This document shows positions 12,326-24,990 of a stretch of DNA of 64,000 nucleotides, piece after piece. The position numbers and the translations under genes were made by a program. The stretch covers positions 102,551,799-102,615,798 of the forward strand of contig NC_134276.1 in NCBI RefSeq assembly GCF_949628215.1. Direction: 5' to 3'. The stretch is from Phalacrocorax aristotelis. Taxonomy: Eukaryota; Chordata; Aves; Suliformes; Phalacrocoracidae. The stretch's first letter is position 1. Each line of letters starts with the position of its first letter. The notes beneath the pieces were generated by a model. That model ran no database searches. It was not told the origin of the DNA and saw only the letters and a list, made by a program, of their open reading frames with translations.

Positions 12326-15300
12326 TGCAGTACGAACGCACCGATATCCAGGATGGTGCATACGTAGAAATAGATGTGAAAATTAAGACTTACAATTGTA
12401 GAGGCCAAGCTGAGGTCCCTTTTAAAGTTAGTTTTCTGGTATTAATTTAAATACGTAAAAGGAAAGAAATTGGGAGCTAATCTTTCTCCCCTCCCCACTC
12501 TACTTATTTCAGACTTTTCCAGCTGTGTTAGATATGAAGGGTCTGAGAAGAAAGTATTATCGTAGCTAATGCAGTGCCGGGGGTGTGAGTCATATACCCC
12601 CACTCCCGCATGTGGACAGAGCAACTTGTAACACAAAAGGCTTCGAGGAGGAGGGACAGCGCTTTAGCAGCCCCCAGCTACTGGGAGGCTGGAGGTGGAG
12701 CTGGCTGGTGATAACTGGATGAATTGTTTCCATCACATGGTTAATGACTCAGCATCATTATCCCGAAGTATTTATTTTTTCATCTTGACTAGCTCGTCCA
12801 GCACACTTGTGTGGAAAAGAATGGGGGGGACAGGGAGAAGGGAGGTACACTTTAGGGTTTGTAGCCTTTGCTGAGTGAGCATCATGCACAGTTTCCACTA
12901 CTGCTTTGCCATCTCTAGGGTTGTAACACTACAACTGTAACACCACCAGAGAGATTCCCACTGACTTCAGTGAAGCTTTGATCAGGGCTCAGGCACCCCT
13001 CAGTCAATAAATGCACCCATTCTTTTCGTCAACAGCAAGAAATTCTAAGCCAGTTGCCTGTGTGCACACATATTTCTTCTACATGCACGTGTGCAGCTGG
13101 AAACCCATCACCTAGGTTGACAATAGTGAGGGAGCAAAGCAAACACTGACTACTCTCTTCCTGCATTCTCCAAAATATCAGGACTTATGCCTCTCCACAA
13201 CACCGGCAACTGCTGAGTAGAAATGGCCGTGACAAGAGTGGGAGTAATCAGCGTATGTGCAGTATATACTGATATGTAGCTGCTGCAGCCCTCATTCCCT
13301 TTAGCTGGTTCCCAGAATAAGAAAGTGATAGTATGAGTAGGTTTATTTTAAGTAGGGCTAGAGCACACATATAGCTGGCTTGTACACAGTCCCCTGCAAA
13401 CTCGGTGGGATATATTATGTCACCATGGCCCTAAATACCTCTGCTTCAAAGACCAAATTCAACACATAACTTTTGAAAAACAGTAACGCTTCCAATGCCT
13501 TTTCTGTTGCCAGTGGAGTGGAGAAGTGTTAACGTGGATTTTGGTGCTTATCTGTATTTACTGCTAGCCCGCTGGCTCCCTGTCACTAGTGTTCATAAAG
13601 ACACCCACAACAATGAACAGTGGAGCCTTGCTAATGCCTCCCACCAGCCACATGGCATGCAGAGCTTAAGGTTGGAAGGTCACATATTCCTTCCCTTTGT
13701 TTTTATTCCCCATTTGGTGAAGACCTACCATGCAAGGGCACTCGGTTGCCTGCACTGTTTGGACTGGAAGGCCTTTTTCCAGCAGGAGGTATATGCACTC
13801 CCTAGTCTTCAAAATGAAACCCAACCAGCAAAAAGAAGATGAGCCTGATCCTGCACAGAAGTATTTAAAACAATTGATTGTTGTCATTGTAGTGTTAGGG
13901 ACCATCCTGCCCCTGAGTCCTGCCCCACTTGGCAAAGAACAGAGATACTGGTGACCCCAGTTCATAAAGTGCACAATCACTGAAGGCCAGTTTGTACCAG
14001 GCAGCCTGGTGCCGTGGGATGCCCCTTGCCCCTCTTTCCAGCGCCAACCAACTGCACATTGTGTCAGCAGCTGCTTTGGCCGCTGAGGACAATGCACGCA
14101 TATGCTAACACAACAAATAGCGCATTAGCTATTTTCTAGCTGCTAAGAGCTACCTCAGTGTGCAGTCTGCTACATGAACAATATCTTCTAGTGCAGAGAG
14201 CAGATTTGTTGGCTGGGCAGTCATACTGCAAGTAAGGGCGCTACTTTACACTGAGCTTTTCTACCATCTGTGCTTCTCTGCTCTCTTATATAGGGGGGCA
14301 GCCAAAGGCAGAATCCAGCTCTTAATTTAGGCCCCAAATGTTATATAAAAGTTATTCCTCCCAGATGGACTTGGTCCCAGAAGTCACTGTTATAAAAGAC
14401 TTGCTAAACAGTCCATTTTACAAATGAAGATGAATCAATGCCTCCCTGTGTTTCCTATTTGTGTTTCCTGCCCCTGCTCCTAGGCCTGTCCTCACTTAAT
14501 AACTCAGGTACACACCAAGAAGTCACAAGAGCCCCATTGACCTTAACAAACAGGCTATGTTACCAAGTAAGAAGATGCAGTTTGTGCTTATTTTAAATTT
14601 GCTGAAGTTTGACACTTTCAGGCACCTTGCATATCAAATAGAAACAACCCAAAGAGACTAGAAAGACTATGAGCCAAATTATCTCCTGATGAGGGGTATT
14701 AATATTTGCAGCAATTTCCAGAAAGAAAAGCGAGGTGGAAGCAAGCATTTTCAAAAGCAGCACCCAACCTGCATGCCTTTAAGCAGGGTTCATCTGAGCC
14801 TGAATTTCTGCTGGGCAGCCACCAATTGCAGGTGGCACCCCGAGGACTTCTTTGGTCCAGAAATTAAATCCTAGGTATCTCAACTTGGTAGCTCAGAAGT
14901 GAGGCAACCTAAACCACGGTACACTCTTGAAAAGATGTCCCAAAGTCAGTGCATACTCAGCAAGTCTGAGAAATACTAGGAGCAGAAACTTCACCTCCAA
15001 GTCCTGTCCTGAAGGTCCTGAAATCCTGGCCATGCAGGTCCTGACCTGCATGAGGTCACATGCAGACCTCATGGCATAATACACACTTGTGCTGCCTGAT
15101 CATGAGCAAGACTACCTGCAGTTGTAGAAAAGATGTGTATAATGGCCATATCCTCACTTTTACAATAAAATCTTGGGAAGTGAAAGGAGGAGCATGTCAA
15201 TTACATGAGCAAGTACGGTATTTGTCCTCTCTTTAACCCTATATTCTGAAGTGTGTGAAAGATTAGCATTCAGGATTGCCACGGGCCATTTGCTGTAACC

Positions 15301-17594
15301 GTATCTAGACAACTTCCTGAAATAAAAGAACAAATTTCAGCTCCTAGATAGAAGCCTTCAGGCACATGAAAACATAACCAAAGAATAATATACCACAGAT
15401 ATGGGCTATGTGTAGAAATGAGACAGATCAATGCTTTACTTGGCTTAAGAAGAAGAGGTTCTGAAGGCAAAAAGTCTCCTAAAGTGCCTGCAGTTGGCAA
15501 GCATAACCTTACTGAGGCATCTAAGATCTCATTATTATTTCCTACTCTAAGCAGGAAAAAAACCCCTGACGTTTTACTGATAACATTACATGATGGCTGT
15601 GGCTAAAAGATGCTTTTAAAATACTGAACACCTTACCTGTCAGTACGCTTTCCTCTCTTTTCAGAGAATTAACACTGGCCACAGTAAATTAAAGAAGAAG
15701 AAATTCACACATTAAAATCGCCTGAAAAAGTAATCACAGGGCTGAAGCATACATTAACAAACCCAGTGTACCACAGTGAAGTGGGAAGCCCGCTAATAGC
15801 CTTACAATATCAGACACACCAGGTTGCTAATTTAACAAGCTTCACTAATACAAGATTTCTTGGCTGTTTCCCCTTTAAGTAGGCATTTTTGCCAGTTTTA
15901 GTTCCTCGCTAATTGTGGTTCCTCACACTCATTTTCCTGAATTTTTCAACATGCTCATTTCCTAGGTATTTATTTATTTGAGCGTAACAAATCCATCTTC
16001 ACGGTATACATGATTCTTAACACACCCAGCATGAATTATAGGAAGTTAGCTCTCTGAATGCACAGGAACTAGGGGACTCTAGAGCATGCCTAAGAAGTCA
16101 CTGGCTACTATTCAAAGTAACTCGAGGTTCCACCTTGATGCCAGGTGTGCCTTCTGTAGAGCCAAGACTTCATCCCATGTGCTTTCAGAGAATCATAAAA
16201 AGGTGCCTTGGAAGAATCGTCACTGCCCTGCAACCCCATTCGTGTTACGGTGTGAAAATGTGAGCAGAAAATAAGCCAGCTTCTCCACAGTAAGCAGCGA
16301 AAGTGCAAAAGCAGGAGGTGAGAGGCTGGGACTTTCTGTCCCTCAGCCAGGTAAAGGGTTGGTTGAAACAGAGAAGAGGTAAGGGTGTGCTCAGGCTGGC
16401 CAGGAGCAAGAGGAGGTGGAGAACAGTAGTGGGAGGCAGAAGTGAACCTAGGGGGAACAGAAGTTATTAGGAGATTGTTAATCTGTTCACAGGGTGATGG
16501 CAGGTTAGTCCACGTTCTCTGCAGTTAAGTGCACGCAGACTTGCACACCACACACCACGGCGCACGTGTTTTTCACTTGCACGGGTAGGCTTAGCCCATG
16601 GGCAAGAAGTAGTGGAACTTCTATTTTTCTGAGTTCTGTGCCTTCCCTGCTCTGAAAGGGATCAGTGCCTATATTGGCTGTCCAAGCTGAGAGAGTGAGT
16701 TTCATCTCCAGGTGATGATGATCCAGGTGTTCTGCAACAGGCAGATGCCTAAGGGACAACCAAAGTGTCACCCAGAAAGATGTACCTGGAAAAGCTTTTG
16801 GCACCCAGGACACTCTCTGTGTCACACATAGCGGAAGATGCTCTCTCAATTGACCAAGACAATTCTGGAAAGAAGGGTAAGTGTCTCTCCTTCTAGTGGA
16901 AGAGAAGTTGGCAACAGGAGGCCTGTCATCCACCCACATAAGAAGAATGAGGCCAAACTGATCTGCCTCCACTTCAACAGTGTCTTTAATGTTGTTGCTA
17001 TCTCCTCTCCCTACTTCTGAGCTCCCTCCCCCCCATCCTGCTTCTCTCCTTTGCTGGCTCCCGATTCTTGCGTGATGTGATGAAGCATAAGGGAAGGATG
17101 TGCCCTACCAACTGGATGCGGGATTTGTTTAAATGAGATTTACACTGAAAAGATACAGGGACCAGCTCAGACACACCCAAGTGCACCTGTGTTCTGCAAA
17201 GCTGTCTAGTGTTGGCAGAAAGGCAGTGAGGAGGGCTCACGTCACCCTCCAGAGCTTCCCAAGAACTGGAAGATCCCAAGGAGACCTCCCTATGAAGGGG
17301 GCCGTGTCTCTGTTGGCAAACATAACCACCACTGCTCACTGTTACTGTGGCTGCGGTGGTACCTGTAGCAGTGGATCAAAGGCAGGCCAAGCATTTAAGG
17401 ACCTTTTCTTTTTAAACCTGTGTCACAATGATAAAACCATTTGATATTTTGTCATGCCGCTATTTCCAGACCTGCCAGAAATGGCTATGGAACGGCAGGC
17501 AGGGTCCCTTGCTCCAGCTTTTCTCTCCTGTGGGAAAGCAGCTATTTTATCTACCACAAAAAGTATGCTTTGGTTTTGAATAAGCCAAGGAATA
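12326..17594. other. Intergenic DNA
   Basis: No gene recognised. A weak palindromic repeat motif occurs near 12.96 kb. Two longer open frames on the minus strand (13666-14097 and 16505-16972) have no recognisable domain, start in no promoter-like context, and are treated as chance. Confidence 0.45.
12948..12992 (+). repeat. Copy of a dispersed ancient motif (CCACTGACTTCAGTG type)
   Basis: The bases cccactgacttcagtgaagc followed by tttgatcagggctcagg recur in related form at 34712-34770 and, in inverted orientation, at 41083-41125. In reptile and bird DNA a 'cattgacttcaatgg...ggatcaggccc' string is a common old interspersed repeat. I cannot name the family with certainty. Confidence 0.4.
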
Positions 17595-17623
17595 ATGTAT
17601 CAGAGGTTTCCCCTCTGATACAT
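17595..17623. repeat. Perfect 12-bp inverted repeat, 5-nt loop
   Basis: Arms atgtatcagagg (17595-17606) and cctctgatacat (17612-17623) are exact reverse complements around the loop tttcc. It is one of several such short, perfect foldbacks in this window. Confidence 0.9.
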
Positions 17624-18474
17624 ACAGCAGGGGGGAACACAGCTGTTGGGGCTAGGCCTAACAGTTTTAGGTTTTTTTAAAACAGCTAGCTGTTTTATAG
17701 GGATATAATCCTTTCCTGGGTTATCTTCTATTGAAATGGCTTGTGCCTTCCGGTTTTTTTTTTAATCACATGCTTCTAAACCAGGGGAGGAAGACCTGGG
17801 CTTGTAATCTGAGACACTTCTGGTTCAGAGTCAAAAAAAAACCCTCAAAGACATAAGGGCTAGGAAGAAGGGAAAAGCGTCCTTTGGGACTTGCAGCTCT
17901 CTGATGATACTGACCCTGGGCCTTCCCGATGGCCAGCAAGCGTGTTTCGGGTTTAGTCAATACTTTGCATTCACATCCAGGACAAGTGGAGTTCAAATTC
18001 TTCCCAGCAGACTAATTAGGCAAAATATTTAGAAATGCTGTAATTCCATTCATGCTTTTGCCCTAACATTTAGAGAAACAACAATGCTTTTCATATTCAC
18101 TGATACCAAGAGCCTCTGACAGTGTCTGTGCTGGAAAAACACATAGTCCCCTCAATGTACACACACGTATACCCAGGCCTTCATAGCTTTTATGACAAAT
18201 ACCTGCTGCTCCGATGCATATGCACCTCAGCATCCAAAATTTGCTCATATGGGCACACCTGAGAAGCCTTTAATTGGATTCAGGAGGGCTTGCATCTGTT
18301 CAATAAAAGGGCAATATCGTTTACAGCAGTAGCGTAAATATAATCAGACAGGTTTGTTCTCTGCCAAAATGGTGGATGTATATTTACAAAGCTTTTCTAG
18401 TTCCTTTGTTGTGCATTCTTTCCACACACCATTACAGAAAGATCATGTTAACAGCAGTGGCTGCTGCGTTGTAT

Positions 18475-18950
18475 CATATTGCCTTTTTATTTTTCCAAAT
18501 AATTAAAAATAAAAAAAAGGAAAGGAAATCCTGGAAATGTTAAACAAACTATTCTATTTTCATTAGGCTGTAACAAAACCATTAAAAACCTACTCATATT
18601 TGGGGTGGGGGGTGGCAATACAAATATTCTCCTGCTTTTTTTTTATTACAGCGTGTCATGATGAAACCATCACTGCGTCATGATCAGCGTGCTTAAGAGT
18701 GCAGCCAGCCAGTTCCAAAAGGGTATAAAAGCTAATGCCCAAGAGTTTATAGAGTGACAGAGCCAATTCTAGTACTGATTTATTGAAACTCAAATTGGAG
18801 CACTTAGATTTCATTTCTGCCAAATGATGTCGTTGGAATGCCTAGTTATTTTCTCATGCGAATAACTAAAAAAAAAAAAAAAAAGCCCTGGAACTCTTAA
18901 AATTAAAGGCCTTCTCTCTTTTTGTCAGGCTGCGACAAAACCAGCACATT
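18475..18950. repeat. Possible ancient tandem duplication of AT-rich DNA
   Basis: Two segments about 360 bases apart (roughly 18475-18590 and 18836-18950) share the same order of landmarks: attgcct/aatgcct, then a tttattttt-type run, aataa(t/c)taaaa with an A-run, cctgga, and finally ggctg(t/c)(a/g)acaaaacca (14 of 16 identical). The order and spacing argue for common descent, but the low-complexity A-runs inflate the resemblance. Between them lies a TATAAAA at 18724-18730. Confidence 0.4.
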
Positions 18951-20005
18951 TCCTGGTGCTTCTCTTTTGCCAGTGCTTTTTAAACCATTAAGGTGGTTTT
19001 CGTTTGCTTTTTTTAACATAAAACCTGAATGGATATTCTGGGTCCAGGTACATGACGCAGCAATCCAAGGAGGCGTGGGCTCCTCCCTTGCCCTACTCCA
19101 CTCTCGCTCTCTGGTGCGTGCCTAATCCTGTAAACACCTTAAATGAGAGCTGGCTTCGGGTTATACTATTTGTGATATCAAGTGGGAAGGCATTTTATTT
19201 TTCTGAAATGAAAGAGCCAATTTATGCCCTTTTATGGACCATTTGAGAACTCGCTGCAGTGGAAACTTTTCTGCAATAAAGGTTCCCTTGTTTATGAGCC
19301 CTTTGTGTTGCAAGTTGCAGTACCACTTGTTACACTTAGGGAGCATCCTGCAGGCTCTGGTAAGGAAATCAGACCTTCTCATTCCTTCTCCCCAGGATTC
19401 AATATGGGTTTTCCAATACTGTCTTTAGCTTGCCACCAACTTATTACAAAGCTGGTGAAAAATACTCTGTCTAAAGCTACTTTGTTCCACACGTGGCATG
19501 AAACAGTCTTCCTCAATATGAATAAGTGCATATTTATGAAGTACACAATACCATGGGTTCCAATACAGTAAACCACCTTTTATTTAAAATATGAAACTTC
19601 CCATCATGTTCAGTTGAGAACCACTTACCCCAGCCCCGTCCTGTTCATATGGTCCCCCATTTGCTCCCTGAAGCTCTGCGATAAGCCAAAAAAAATCTAT
19701 CATTAACAGGAGCAATTCTGCTCTCTGTTAAAACCAGTTCCATCAGCATTGACGCTTCAGTAAAAAAGCAGTCTTTATGCATAAATTGGTCCTGCCAAAG
19801 GTAGTCTTGTTGCCTTTTCAGTTTTGAAACAGTGTTTTTGTTTCCAATTTACAAAAAGCTTCCTTCACTGCTGAGTGAAAGACCAACCTGACAACCAGGG
19901 AAAGAAGAAATTTAGCTAACAGGATCTATCAGGGTTACAATAAAACTACAGAACATGGCTGTATCTCCATTTAAAAAATGAATGAGAGGGAAAAAAGAGA
20001 CAAAA

Positions 20006-20043
20006 TATCTATCTATCCATCTATCTGTCTGTCTGTCTATCTA
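20006..20043. repeat. TCTA/TCTG tetranucleotide microsatellite
   Basis: About nine consecutive tetranucleotides of the forms tcta, tcca and tctg. It is a compound and slightly interrupted short tandem repeat, likely polymorphic in length. Confidence 0.9.
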
Positions 20044-23000
20044 ATTTTAAAACCTGAAATACTACTTAATACGGCAGTATGTGATAGGTGTTACTTTTGA
20101 AATGAGAACATAATATTTTAGTCAGTGATATTCTTTTGACAGTATTATTTAACCACAAATGGCAGATAATAATCAGCTGAAGGAGCTGAGGGTCTCTTAA
20201 TACCGTTAAGCTATGAAGTTGTAGAAATGACAGCAAAACAATTACTGTTGTGCTTGTTGAGTCGTAGGAGCTAAGCTCTATGTTTCCATGGATATAGAGC
20301 TTCCGGTTTACAGTTTGGTCTTTTCCTATTTAAAGATCAAAACTGTGCTAAGGAGAAAGCAAGATTCAAGTCTACATTTCTTTTGGTGTCTAAACACCAA
20401 TACTTCAAAGCGCTGGGCAGCCTGAGCACGCACATACAACCTGGGCTCAGTCCACGCCCCCCATTCATGTGATGCAAAGGGACTGAAGGTCCACCTTAGC
20501 CACCTGGCAGAAGAGCCCCGTCATGTTCACAAACATCTTGTCCCTGATACTAAACCTTCAAGACACCTTTACTCCACCTCCAAAACCATGATATGGCAAG
20601 AGGTAGAGAGCCAGCTGGGCCAGGGCCCCTTGGCTTTTGTGACTTCCAAGAGTATGGACTTGCAAGCCATCAGCTGTATGTCCGAGTGGCTCTGTGATCA
20701 CCACTGAGTCAATCTTTTCCCTCTGGTGCACACCCCTGCTGCCTCCTCTTTCCCCATGTGCATATTCCCTGTTGATGTTCCCCTCAGCCTTGATATCCTT
20801 GTGGTCATGCCAGTGTGAGGTGGAGGAAGGTGGTTGCATGGACTGAGATCGGCATAAAACTGTCCACAGGGCAGTATCATGAGTGCTTTGACTTACCCAA
20901 CCAGCCCTAAAGATGGAGTTAAAGAAGATCTTGATGTTCACTTCTCCTATCCCACACTGGGCTCGCAAAATGGAGAAGCTCATACCAGACAAGGAAATAC
21001 CAAGCTATTGCTGGTTTATCCATTCTAGGCTTACAAAATCAGATGGCATTTGGTCAACAAAGTTATTATTTATTAGCATGTTTCACATTCAGAGCAATGT
21101 TCTGCTATTCAGTGTAGAAGTGCCACCACCACTAAGTCAACAAGGTGCAGGAGAACAATGCCCACGTAAAATGAATCACACCCCAGAAATGCGTGTGCCC
21201 CAGACTGAGGAGCTTCCAGGGCAGCAAGCACGACACCAGCAAAGGCAAACAGTCAGGCAAGAGATAATGAGAAATCATTGTGGAAGATGAAAGTGGTGAG
21301 AATTTATGGAGTAGGGGGGCAAAACACACTTTCAGACCAGGCACTAGATTGGCAGATAATGGCAACAAAAGCTGTTTGACAGTTAATGGTGCAATTAACT
21401 TGTGTGGGGGCAGAGGGTAGCTCTAGATCGCACATTTTTAACTGACCTAACTCCAGACTCTTGGTAGTGCCATTGGTGGGCTACAGCAAGGCTGTCCGAT
21501 GCCAGCATCTGTGAGCGTGAAGAAGGATCAGGGTGTTTCCCAACACTTCCTGGCACCCGCCTCCTGGCAGCCCAGGCTGTCTGTGTCCTTTCCCGGTCAG
21601 TGCCCTCCATGCAGCGCTGCCTTCCTTTCCCCACTATGTTCCCAGACAGAGGGAGTCGGGGGAAAAAACAGAAGCTTTGAAGGCAGTAAGTCAGCCAGCT
21701 GGACTGGAAGTCCACGCTAAGAGTGGTGGTTTAGATGAAGGGGAGCTGGCAGAGGAGGAATAACATTATCAGTAGCCGCCACTTAATCAAGGACATGAGA
21801 GAGACAGAGAGAAATGGTTTTAGCACTGTGGAAGGGGCTGAACTTCAGCTGTTTAATAAAGAAAGCTCGGAAATACCATGCTCGGAAACTCTGCAGGTGG
21901 GGTGACTAGACAGAGGTATTGCCAGCCTAATTTGCCTCCCACTCTTGATCAGAATACACAAGCCTCTGGGGTAGCAATGGTTTCACTTCAAGCTGCAACA
22001 CCGTTTTTTTGAATCCCATTATCACCCATTCCTACATTTCTGAGCAGTTCTCTGCTCAGACTGAAGTTTCCCTGCTTTGTCTCTGCATCAGAAAAGATAC
22101 CATTGGATCCTTTCAGGCACGGCTGATTTTTGCAAGAACCAAAAATACATCTGCAAGACATGCGGGACCTGACAGCCCTTCCCATCTCCTCATCACACCA
22201 AGGAGCACAGCCCTTCGCAGTGGTCTTCAGCAAGGCTGAGCGCCTGCATCTTCCCCCTCCCCTCATCTCAGTAGGATGTGTGTGGTGCTCAGCCACTTTG
22301 GAAAAAATCAGACTATTTCCACAGAAATTAAGTCATCTCTTGGCTAAATCCTATCATGTGCTGTTCAGCAGATGTAGGGGGCCTCTTTTTCCGGCCCGTG
22401 TAGCTGATCAGGTTCTTCGCGCTCAAGAAAGCACTAGCACAGAGGACCAGCTCACCATGTGGGCAAGCTCACGCAAGAGCTTACCGCAGCGTGTGGTTTT
22501 GGGGGGGTGGCTAGTTTATTAGGCTTGCTAGCACGACAGCTGCCTTTGGAGGAAGGCCTGGGTGTGTTTTCGTTTCTAGAATGTACTGCCTCAACCATCC
22601 TGAGGAATCTTGGCTTGGCCAGGAGAAGCCCTGCGACTCAGGGCCTTTCAGCAGTGTTTCCTCCTCCCTAATTTGGGCAGGATTTAGCTCTGCAAGAGCA
22701 GCACGGCTGAACCTTAAGACCATTCTTTTTTTTAATTTTTAAAATTTTTTAATTATTATTTTTGAACAGGTGTAATTACACGCAGCTCACAGACTCATGA
22801 ATCAACCTGATTCTGTTGTGACAAGTTTAGCTCTGGGTATGTGATCTGTCCTAGGAGATCACACAATTTTTCCTTCTTATCCCTTTTAATAGTAAAGTAC
22901 TCTTGCCTGCCCTCTCTTTCTTCTTATTTAATCATCAGCTGTTAAAATGACATGGAGAATAACACCTCCATTTGCCCAAACTGTTCAGCCTGTCATTTGA

Positions 23001-24888
23001 CATCTTTCTCTCACCATCACAAAACAATTTCCCTGTTTACTCTCCACTCTGGCATGGACCTTCTGGTTCCTTCTAAGCTTCTTCCTTTCTGTGTGTGTCT
23101 AATACCAACTTGTCTACTGCTGTCCTGCTCTGGCAGAAGTAAAATGAAGGAAAAGAAGACAACTAAAGGCCGAATCAAAAGAGATTCCTGTAGAAAAAAC
23201 AGGGAGCTGAACAGCTATTTATGTCTACAAATCATCTGACAAGGGGCAGGGAGACAGTACGCCAACATCTGTGATCATTGGGTTGATCAGTGTCTTTTCA
23301 CATCCTTTGCCTTCCTCCTTTCTTATTGCTCTTTCGCACCAGCTTTTTGTCACATGAGTAGATGGCCACCATAAGGTCTTTGCAAAGGGGATTCTTCTTA
23401 TTATTTGTGGCTGGGGTGGCCAGAGAAACAGGATTCTTCAAATGTAGGCAACAAATTTTACTAATTTATATGACCCTATGAGATGTTACGTGCCGGTCAA
23501 TTATCATTATACTCCAGATCTAAGATTCACCTTCACTCCTAAGACTCAACCTCTCCAGTACTGATGTGTGCTGCACAATTCAGCATGCCGTAATTGTCTT
23601 ATGACCTTGTAATTCTCGTTTTTAAAGATCAATACAGTTATTTTAAAAGATTTTATGAGAACAGAAATAAACACTGCAGGCTACCAGCTGTCTTCATCAG
23701 GCAGAATGGAAACCAATCACATCATCACAAATACTGGAAGATCAGATGGCAAAGACAGGGTAGTGTTGAAGAGAGAGTAATGGCATCTGAACAGCCCTGT
23801 TGGTGACCTTTACAGCTCCTTGAAGCAAAAACGCCAGCCTGGAGGGGTATGTAAAATGCCACCCAAGACATACCTTGAAGAAAAAAGGCGACCCTCCTGA
23901 ACTGAAGTGAAAGCAAGTGGGCTCCTTGAGCGCTTTCCAAGGTGGAGCTGAAGTACGCCCTGCTGGCCCTGCTGGGCTGCAGCCTGTGCTAGTCTGCTAC
24001 CTAGAAGTTGCAGAGGGTGGAAAATCACCAGGTCCTGAAGCTGTCCCACCATTGATTTATTCTGAGGCATTCATTATTGAGCTAATCTCCGCTCTACAAA
24101 GAGACTGTCAATAATGCCCTTGGAAACAGACCTCTGCCTGCAGAGCAGGCACAACCCTGCCCCTTCCCCAGGCAGCTGGGAAGCAGGCTTGGGACTGTCT
24201 CACCTCTGGTCACTGCAGATGGTCCCTGTCTCACTGTCACCAAAAGGAGCAGGGTTCTTTCTCCCTCTCCTCCACTGCTTCTTTCTCTGCTCCAAACCCT
24301 GCCTCAGCACTCACCTGAGCCTTCAACTAACCGGTGTGGTTCACTACACCATCAGAAAAATCTTTGCTGGGTTTGTGCCTCGCTGCCACCTCTTGCCAAG
24401 GACAGGCGAGCCGCCCTGCCCTGCAGACTGGCAGGCGGGAGCAGGGGAGAGGGAAGGGGCTGGCACAACTGCTGTGCGAGCCTGCTGGGAGCCAGCCAGC
24501 TCAAACCATGTAGATGAACAACACCGCGGGTCAGGCCTGCCATGACAACCCCTTCATACAACTGCACCTCTCACACCTCCCCAGCCTCTTGCTCCACCTC
24601 ACACCCCACCTTGCAATAGCAGGTCCTGACAGTCACACTGTGGGCTTCCACCTTGGCCTTGTAGGCAGAGAAATCCTCCCCATCGTGCCAGTACACAACC
24701 AAACCCATAAAATCCATGTGGCTGTGCCCTCACAGGAGAGGACATGAAAAGGGATTGGTGTGTCGTGGATCGGCACTTGGAGCTGGGGGCCTCCGCGGCT
24801 GCAAAGCTGGCAGCTGGCTCCCACTGCCTGGTCTGTGGCCTGTCTTTGTGCCTTGACATACTTTGTTCTGGCCACCAATATAAATGAC

Positions 24889-24990
24889 AAATGGCTGCAG
24901 TAAATTTTCATCATTGCCCTCCTATTGCCTGTAGGTTGTTAATTATACATGACTGAAGTTATAAATCGCTGCAATAAATTGTCATCATCA
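24889..24990. repeat. Duplicated AT-rich 28-nt motif, 74-bp spacing
   Basis: Copies at 24889-24916 and 24963-24990 agree at 23 of 28 bases (cores ggctgcagtaaattttcatc and cgctgcaataaattgtcatc). The intervening DNA includes ttaattat. The region is AT-rich with homeodomain-like TAAT cores and has no coding potential. It could be a regulatory element with paired binding sites, or simply an old local duplication. Confidence 0.6.

Larger units (their letters stand above)
17624..24888. other. Intergenic DNA
   Basis: No gene recognised. It contains a possible ancient AT-rich tandem duplication at 18475-18950, a TATAAAA string at 18724, a TCTA/TCTG microsatellite at 20006, and an AT-rich stretch near 22727. 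The frames around 20.6-22.5 kb and 24.1-24.9 kb are overlapping on both strands and show no domain. The stretch around 24.1-24.8 kb is relatively GC-rich but without a clear CpG island. Confidence 0.45.

Noticed and set aside
13666-14097. 143-codon minus-strand frame
   Set aside because: No domain or conserved motif visible; overlaps competing frames on both strands.
16505-16972. 155-codon minus-strand frame
   Set aside because: No family resemblance, overlapping frames on the other strand, no CpG island; treated as chance.
20558-20992. 144-codon minus-strand frame
   Set aside because: No recognisable domain, no splice or promoter context, and no poly(A) or target duplication to suggest a retrocopy; length is compatible with chance.
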